A DNA stretch of 64,000 nucleotides from NCBI GenBank assembly GCA_030295235.1, contig AP026154.1, forward strand, positions 464,501-528,500. The letters are read 5' to 3'. This DNA comes from Fistulifera solaris. Taxonomy: Eukaryota > Bacillariophyta > Bacillariophyceae > Naviculales > Stauroneidaceae. Position numbers and translations under genes: made by a program. The notes below the pieces were generated by a model that worked only from the letters and a program-made list of their open reading frames with translations, did no database searches and was not told where the DNA came from. Every line of letters starts with the position of its first letter. Position 1 is the stretch's first letter. Of this stretch, positions 57,631 through 64,000 are shown piece after piece.

Positions 57631-59822
57631 TTAACGTGAAAAACTCCAGTGTGTCGATTCCCAAAAATATGACGGAAACGAATCATCTCCGTATCCATCC
57701 AACAAACATCGTATGGCAGCATTCTCGTCTACTGTCAGTAGAAAGCTGCCAGTGCCGTTGATTCGAGCAAAGCATTCCAGTAAACCTTCCTTCCACATGG
57801 CATCACCGCGTTGTTCCATTTTCGTTTTGTCGTCCTTGCTGATCAGTTGTTCGTACCAAGCCTTGGCACGAGGCCATTCTTCCACTTGCACATCGGAGGA
57901 ATTAGAGCAATAGGATCTTCGCGCATATGCCAAAGCCCGGGATAAGCCACCCAATTCGTCGACCAAGCCATTGGATTTCGCTTGCTCTCCCGTCCATACG
58001 CGACCCTTGGCCAGTTTTTCGATTTCCGTCAGCGGCAAATGCCGTCCTTCAGCACAAATCTCTTTGAATTGACCATACATGCGATCAACCAGCGTCACGA
58101 TCTCTTGCTTCATTTTTCTCGTCAGTGGGTGGAATGGACTGAACGTTGCGGCCAATTCACTGGAAGTAACATGCTCGACATTTACTTGGTATTGCTTTGC
58201 CAATTGCGTCAAATCGGGTCGAATGGCAAAGACACCAATGGATCCTGTAATTGTCTTTTTCTGAGCAAAGATGCGGTTGGCGTGGGCGGCAACGTAATAG
58301 CCACCACTGGCTGCGACATTTCCGAAGGATACCACAAGCGGTAAACCATCCAATTCGCGACGGATCGATTCGCAGGCTGTGACACTTCCACCAGGGCTGT
58401 TCACGCGCAGAACGATGCATTTCACAGAATTATCCTTTTTAATTTGACGAATACAGTGTACCAAAGGACGAGAATCCGTAATGCCCCCGTTCGCGTACAA
58501 GAGTGCAATTTTCTCCGACGCTACATCGTTCGGAGCTCCTAGATGAGGTCGTAGCCATTCCATTTTTGAAATAAATGCATCGAATTGTCGTTGACGACCG
58601 GCTTGTTGTTCCTTCGTTTTTATCTTGTTCACGTACTTTTGAATTGAAATGATCTTCTCCGCTGTAAAGCGATCAAAGTCGGTCTCATGGTGGCCCCATT
58701 TCGATTTGATCTCTTCCTTTTTCTTTTCATCTGACGTATTATTCCATGCCAACAAGTCCGGCAAAGGATCTTTCCAGGGTAAGAAATCTACCAACCCCGT
58801 CTTCCACGCTGTTTGAGCGGGAAAGATACCCGACTCTTGAATTTGTTTCCACAAATCCGTCCGTTTCTTATTGTTCTTGTGTAACCACGACGTCAACAAC
58901 GCCTGAGAACGTGACCTCGTAATTTCGTCACACTGGCTCGCATTGATGGCTTGCAATAGCTCCGTCACATTTTCCCGATGCGGTCGCGTGAACGACGATT
59001 CCGTAAACATATTCGGTGCATTCTTGTATTCTCCGTGCTTAAAGACGTGCAATTGGATGCCGTATCGTTGTAAGAAATCACGTAAAAAGTATTGCGGTGA
59101 CACCAAACCAAAGAGAGCGAGTTCTCCCTGTCGTTGCAAATGAATGTGGGTAAAGATTGAAGCCAGATAGTATTCCTTGTTGGAAGGCTCCATCATCGTC
59201 GGTGCGTAACAGTACAGCGGCTTACTTTCGATTCGGGGAATCACTTGCGCTTCGTGCGCCAAGTTTGGTTCAGCGTGCCGACGGTGCGATTCTCGAAATA
59301 CTCTGGTGAGAGGGAAAGTTTTGACATTATTGATTGAGAACAAATTCCCTTCTAAACGACAAATAGAAAGTGATCTAATGTTTCTCAACACACAAACACG
59401 TACCGCAATGCATTCCGAACTTCTTCCAAATCGCTCCAACCCGCTCCTGGCATATCCCCAAAGGTCCCATACAAGGCAACGACATTCGGATCGGTGGCTG
59501 CGGTGTGAATCGCATCGACGACTTCTCGTACAGTCATGACGAGCGGGCGCTGTGTGGAAGCATCATCTTTCACGAGGGCGTTGAAGAATTGATTTTTGGG
59601 ATCCTTTTGTTCGACTAACTTCAAACGATCAAAGGGAATATACAGAACTTGTTTCTTCGTTTCATTTTCTTCTTTCGTTTGTTCTTGATACACCAGATAA
59701 AGACCTACAGATGCAGTAACAGCACCGACCGCGGCCAGTGATGTCTTTAACGAACGTCCGGCACTTTGAAAGGCTCGAGCCAGCCAGCGCTTATTCTTCT
59801 GCGAGGATGGAGCTTCTGTCAT
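57631..59822 (-). CDS. SppA: Signal peptide peptidase SppA (protease IV, 67K type)
   Basis: Exon 1 is 59404-59822, the intron 59303-59403 and exon 2 57631-59302, joined in phase (NALR/VFRESH), about 696 residues. The N-terminus has one membrane span (SLAAVGAVTASVGLYLVY). Two tandem peptidase S49 halves are present. The N half keeps HGEYKNAPNMFTE with the catalytic Lys; the C half has IVLRVNSPGGSVTACESI and FGNVAASGGYYVAA with the nucleophile Ser, then TITGSIGVFAIRPDL. This Ser/Lys dyad degrades signal peptides and membrane fragments. In plants the long form is thylakoid-bound and light-induced; a plastid location here is plausible but no clear ASAF motif is seen. Confidence 0.9.
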
Positions 59823-61255
59823 GATGCTAGGTAATTGAAACGCTTACGAAGAATGCAGGATCAGGAACAAAAAACAGTTCGTTGATTTACAAAAGACGAA
59901 ATTAGAATGGCAAATATCGTGAAAAAGTCGAAGGAATTTCCCATCGTCGTTCTTTCTTCCACTTCTGCATTCCCCGCAACCAAAGGAGTCCTCTGCCGCA
60001 ACAACGCCAACCGACCCGCACAAACCAGTCATTTTTATCTACTGTCCGATCGATTGTACAAAATCGATCCGTGAGTTAAATAAATACTACGTATGAAGCA
60101 AAATCATGAAAACCTTTCATCTACTAGGGGTTAAAGAAATGTACTATGTACCAAGCAAATTCCCTCAAGCCGGTTCTTTGCAAGCAGATATTTTGTTCGC
60201 TTTCACTTAAAACACTTCACTTTTAGCTTTTAAATTGTCTACGCTCGCTTTTCCTATTTTGGCCCCATGAAGTCATACTGAACACGATCTTCAATCAATA
60301 ACCTTGGCATCCTCATCCGGTCGAGCGCTGGTTTGGTGCTGGTTTGACGTCTGGATTAATGACATTTTTACTGATTCATCATTCATCTTCTTCAAAGCCC
60401 TAGGCAGCGACCTAGCTTTTGGTTAACTTCGTTTCGAAGTATTCTCGCGGAGTCTTGGTACCCACAATGACGCTTCACTTATAACTTCCTTGCGCTATAA
60501 TGTCGGGACTCAATACTTTTTGAATTCTGGTCTCGTGTGCGGGTTCCCTTTTATAATAATGACATTACGAAGTCCCTTTAGAAAGATCTTTTGTGCAGTC
60601 TATCTCATCTTTGACGACAGTTTTAGTAGAACTTGATTCATTTGCTTCACAATAATACCGTGAAGCAGGTTCGGATGTTTGCGCTGCCCGCAAACTCCAC
60701 GAAAACACAGGCTTCCCGCCAGTCATCCATTTCCCGTCCTTTTCAACGGCAGTCATTTTCGAACGGTGGCCGGTGTTTGATCGCGATTGGTGCATCGCGT
60801 CTGGGCGTGAAGGAAAGCATGCCATCATCATTTGCATTCTGTTGAAACGACCACTTGTACAGAAGAGTGATTAAAGTAATAAAACCTTCTGAAAATTCAA
60901 ATCAGACGATGGGTTTTTCCTAAATGGAGCTAGCAACGGAGCAGCTTGAGCTTTTGGGGTTTGCGCTCGAACTGACCGGCATTCTCTTTAACTGCCACTA
61001 ATGACAAGCAGTGTAGGGTGCTTGACAGCTATCACCCCTTTGTTGATTGTAAACGCCCCTTTACTTCATCGACGGTCCTAGGAGGGGAACGCCAATACGT
61101 CGCATCTGACATGTAAACAATCGCAGCACAGCTGCCTGTCGATAGCATACCGCAAACTTCTCTCAGTTGGTCAGCACAGTTCCTATTTTGAAAACATTCA
61201 GCTGTGACATTTTCTGTTGAGTTTCCATTTTCCATTACGCGATGCTGTAGCACGT
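59823..61255. other. Long region without a supported gene
   Basis: About 1.4 kb between the SppA start and the 3' end of the large gene to the right. Minus-strand open frames at 60565-60837 and 61032-61259 are modestly long but have no family resemblance, and I cannot link them by splicing. No repeat or RNA gene is recognised. Confidence 0.4.
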
Positions 61256-63943
61256 TCAAGCCCAGTACACGTGAGAGAGTCCAAATGTGGCGTCACGACC
61301 CCCAACAATGCGAATGCCTAGTTCGATGTCTTTTGGTGGTTTCCCCGCAAATTGTTCCGGAGCGTTTAATAGCACGGAGAACTCCATGAGACGCTCTACT
61401 TCAACGAGTTGTTCAGCAAATTGCTCGGCTGTCCAGGTATGTACCACTCCATCAATCGAATACTCCACTTGAAACTTTTCCGGAAACTCTTTAGAAGTGG
61501 GGGCATTGGCTTCCTCCTCACTTAGAGGATGAGCACATGTTTCCTCCTTGTTCTCGCATTTCCAACCCAACGTCTTCGTGTTATCATTCGATTTGGCCTT
61601 GACGAGCCTTACAATAATATACCCTTCCTTCACTTGATTTAGCGTCATGAGTAGCCAGCCACTGAGACCATCACCTATTAAGAAAGCTCGCGCATCATTG
61701 TGGCCGTACAACAAACAATTCATGTTCTCGGCACGGTTGCAAAAAGAATCATATGTGGCATCGCAGTTGTCGGGGGCGCCCACGGATTCGTGTATTTGCC
61801 AGCCTTTACCAGGAACCAAGCTTGATTTTTCAGCTGTAGTACTGTAAACGGGTGGATTGAGTTGCTGATGCAAGTATTCGTATCGCGCCCGTAAAGGTAC
61901 GAAGTCGACACCATTTTCGATAATGGCCAAGTAATCAATATGGCCGTCAGGAGGATCCAGAGCAGGATTGTATACGTCGGGCGGATCATAAGCATTGGGT
62001 TTCGGTTGACCGACATCCATATCACTTCGTATTATTCTACGAATACTGGTGGTGGCCGGATTGGCGCGTGGCGTGAACTCACTATGTCCTTGAAACGGAA
62101 TGTTACAAATGGCATCGGGGAGCCCAATATCAAAGCACTGAGATGTTGTGTCATTGTGAACTGCTGTGCGAATGCGTTCGTAATCACCGGTAATGTGAAA
62201 TTCCGAGTCGGGGAGTGTATAATTGTACAAGTCGCGCCAATCGATGAGCGCGTTCCGAAGGACTTTGATGATATTGTAAGAAATCAAACGACTAAATAAC
62301 TGATGCATCCAATTTCCGGGATGCCACCTTTTGATAAAAAAAGCAGAAACCGATAATGTGAGCAGAAAAGAACAATGAAATTTCTTTTCCAAGAAAGAAC
62401 ACTTACTTGGCTCGTCCACCCATTACATCCAATTGCTTTTCGGGCGTATAATCCTTTCGATCGATCCAACAAACTCCATTGTATCCCGACTTTCGGCATT
62501 CTGCATTCATCTCCTTGGAGCAAATCAGAAACAGCGTTGCATACGGCAGATTTTTAATATCGTCGTAAGTGGCAGTTTCTGGTATGCCTGCATAGCCGTC
62601 ACCCCATTCACCACTCCCCCAATACCCCGCACCACATAAACCGTCGTACCGGCCATTGACAGGCTGTCCGAACAGAACAGGGACACGATCACCGCCAAGT
62701 AAGCCCTGCCTTGCAAATATGTCACGGGGCTTGATATCACCTTCCGTCCTATAATCAAATATGTTTATCCAGGCGTTAGAACCGTTCACTGACAAAAAAA
62801 TAATCAGATAATATTCACTTACATGCCCGAATTCCATACGAGAATGGCATTATCACCTCCATAAAACGACTGCGACGCCATCCCGTTGTGCACGGTACCC
62901 AAACCTCCCATTCCGACATTGCGACTGATATGAAAAACACCCAACCGCGCCAAAATTGGTTCCAACGCTCGCTGGACCTGCATAATATACGATTGCGTAA
63001 AATGATTTCCGTGTCCCGCACTACTACTGTGTCCTCCCATGGTCAGAAAGAATTTATCTTCCGTCATTATACTGTGCAACAAATGTTTCCGAATGAATTG
63101 GAGGGTCGTTTCGCTGGTACGTCCGGCATTCCCACTCGGATGTTTCCGATTGTACGGTACATTCGGCATGGACATGTTGAACATGAAAGCGGGATCATCC
63201 TTGGTCAAATCACGAAAGGCATCCTCCATGGGGCCACCCTCATAGTGTCCATATTCCGCCAACATGGCGGCCATAGCGCGTTCGGTTAACGCAATCCCTT
63301 GATCGACGAATTGCGGTAAATAGTCGGGATCGACTTGCCAGGCGTTGGGAGGGAAAGCACTGAGGGGAACATCGCGATTGGGGTATTGAGCATACAAAGA
63401 TTCCAAATTGGGTCGGGGTATCTTGTCTTCCAAGGTCCAAGATCCCCATTTTTTTGCCAAATCGGGTAAATTGGTTCGATCATGGCGTGCGCGACGTACG
63501 TAGGCACTAGAAAAATACGGCGGTGGATGTTGAAAGCCGGGCTTTTCGGGATGTATCGCTTCAATTGTAGCGGGTACATTGACAATTGTAGAGTGTCCGT
63601 GAGAGGATGATGAAGGGTCAATCAATGGATCTTGCTCGGGTGCTTCGGGGACATGAATGTCGTGATCGTCCTCTATGTCAATCGTATTATCTTCAATGTT
63701 TGCAGCTTCCGGTAAATCTTCAACATCGGTGACAAGCGTATTTTGATCGACTTTTGCTGGAGACCAAAACCAGGCTGCAACGATAAGACAGAGAGCAAAA
63801 AAAACTATGCGCTTCCGATTGTGTGAAGGAGGAGGAGGAGCGTTCGTCGGCGCGGATGATTTTATCCTCGGAAGATCAATTCTTCCTCCCGTCTCTTCTA
63901 TTAGAGACTCCATTTCGAGTCCGTATTCTTCTGGATCTTCCAT
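61256..63943 (-). CDS. Type II membrane protein with SGNH-hydrolase-like lumenal domain
   Basis: ATG 63943 (EDPEEYGLEMESLIEE); the frame upstream begins only at TTG. One membrane anchor (IVFFALCLIVAAWFW) follows a 45-residue cytosolic tail. The lumenal part contains FLTMGGHSSSAGHGNHFTQS, RALEPILARLGVFHISRNVG, GMGGLGTVHNG and DNAILVWNSGM. The GGHSSSAGHG block and ILVWNSG resemble SGNH-type blocks I and II, but I have no exact family. Further exons: about 62407-62790 and 61256-62327 with an intron at 62328-62406. A first intron begins at 62822 (GTAAGT). The C-terminal domain (about 350 residues) is Cys-containing and acidic. About 870 residues in all; probably Golgi or cell surface, perhaps glycan-modifying. 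Confidence 0.62.
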
Positions 63944-64000
63944 GATATGTAGATAATATAGGGAAAAGGATAACAAAAGGATACAATTACAGTCGTTTGA

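Noticed and set aside
60565-61259. Two minus-strand open frames that might be extra exons
   Set aside because: No family resemblance and no splice path linking them to the gene ending at 61256, which already has a stop.

Overview
The window reads as nuclear DNA of a diatom (heterokont alga). The evidence is a set of short-intron eukaryotic genes, several N-termini of the diatom plastid type (a signal peptide followed by an ASAF-like motif: SAF/TSSP at 27.3 kb, DAF/TPH at 26.5 kb, ESY/SPS at 11.8 kb), a DUF6824-type gene, and a thylakoid-targeted single-span protein. Species cannot be told from sequence alone. Genes are packed on both strands, usually 50-700 bases apart, with introns of about 50-180 bases. 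I see no virus-like element, CRISPR array, rRNA or tRNA.

Layout. 0.2-2 kb: a secreted low-complexity protein and a 2-oxoglutarate oxygenase. 2.3-9.3 kb: one very large minus-strand gene that I assign to the kinetochore/RZZ subunit ROD (KNTC1). 10-14.2 kb: a CXC/tesmin (LIN54-like) regulator, a thylakoid membrane protein, a tandem pair of 73-residue membrane proteins, and mitochondrial uL23. 14.3-18 kb: Doa10/MARCH6 ER ubiquitin ligase. 18.5-22.3 kb: Pol I/III subunit AC19, phosphohistidine phosphatase, a MITE-like element, a prolyl-hydroxylase-like enzyme and a HACD-family protein. 23-29.4 kb: LRR protein, acidic tail-anchored protein, plastid methyltransferase, plastid Rieske-fold protein without cluster ligands, and a VAMP7-type SNARE. 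29.5-41.6 kb: mitochondrial SHMT, CNOT2, a hypothetical protein, GDP-fucose transporter, DUF6824 protein, and WHEP-bearing GluRS. 41.6-48.8 kb: FG-GAP-like protein, ribonucleotide reductase R2 with a presequence, phosphatase PP5 and ribosomal uS9. 49.5-64 kb: HSF, APC3/CDC27, TMX3-like PDI, a membrane-anchored propeller-like protein, a third copy of the small membrane protein, SppA protease, and a large SGNH-like type II membrane protein.

These are mostly housekeeping genes with no operon logic. Loose themes are the cell cycle (ROD, CDC27), the ER (Doa10, PDI, HACD, GDP-fucose transporter) and the plastid (thylakoid protein, Rieske-like protein, methyltransferase, possibly R2).

The most striking whole-window signal is technical. 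At least 13 conserved genes carry one-base reading-frame slips, nearly all inside short homopolymers, and a one-base length change restores the conserved family sequence each time. This points to homopolymer errors in the assembly rather than pseudogenes. The best biological leads are the ROD assignment, the three-copy small membrane family with differing intron content, the ligand-less Rieske protein, the HACD homologue with Phe in place of the catalytic Tyr, R2 with a plastid-like presequence, and the 332-base MITE-like element.
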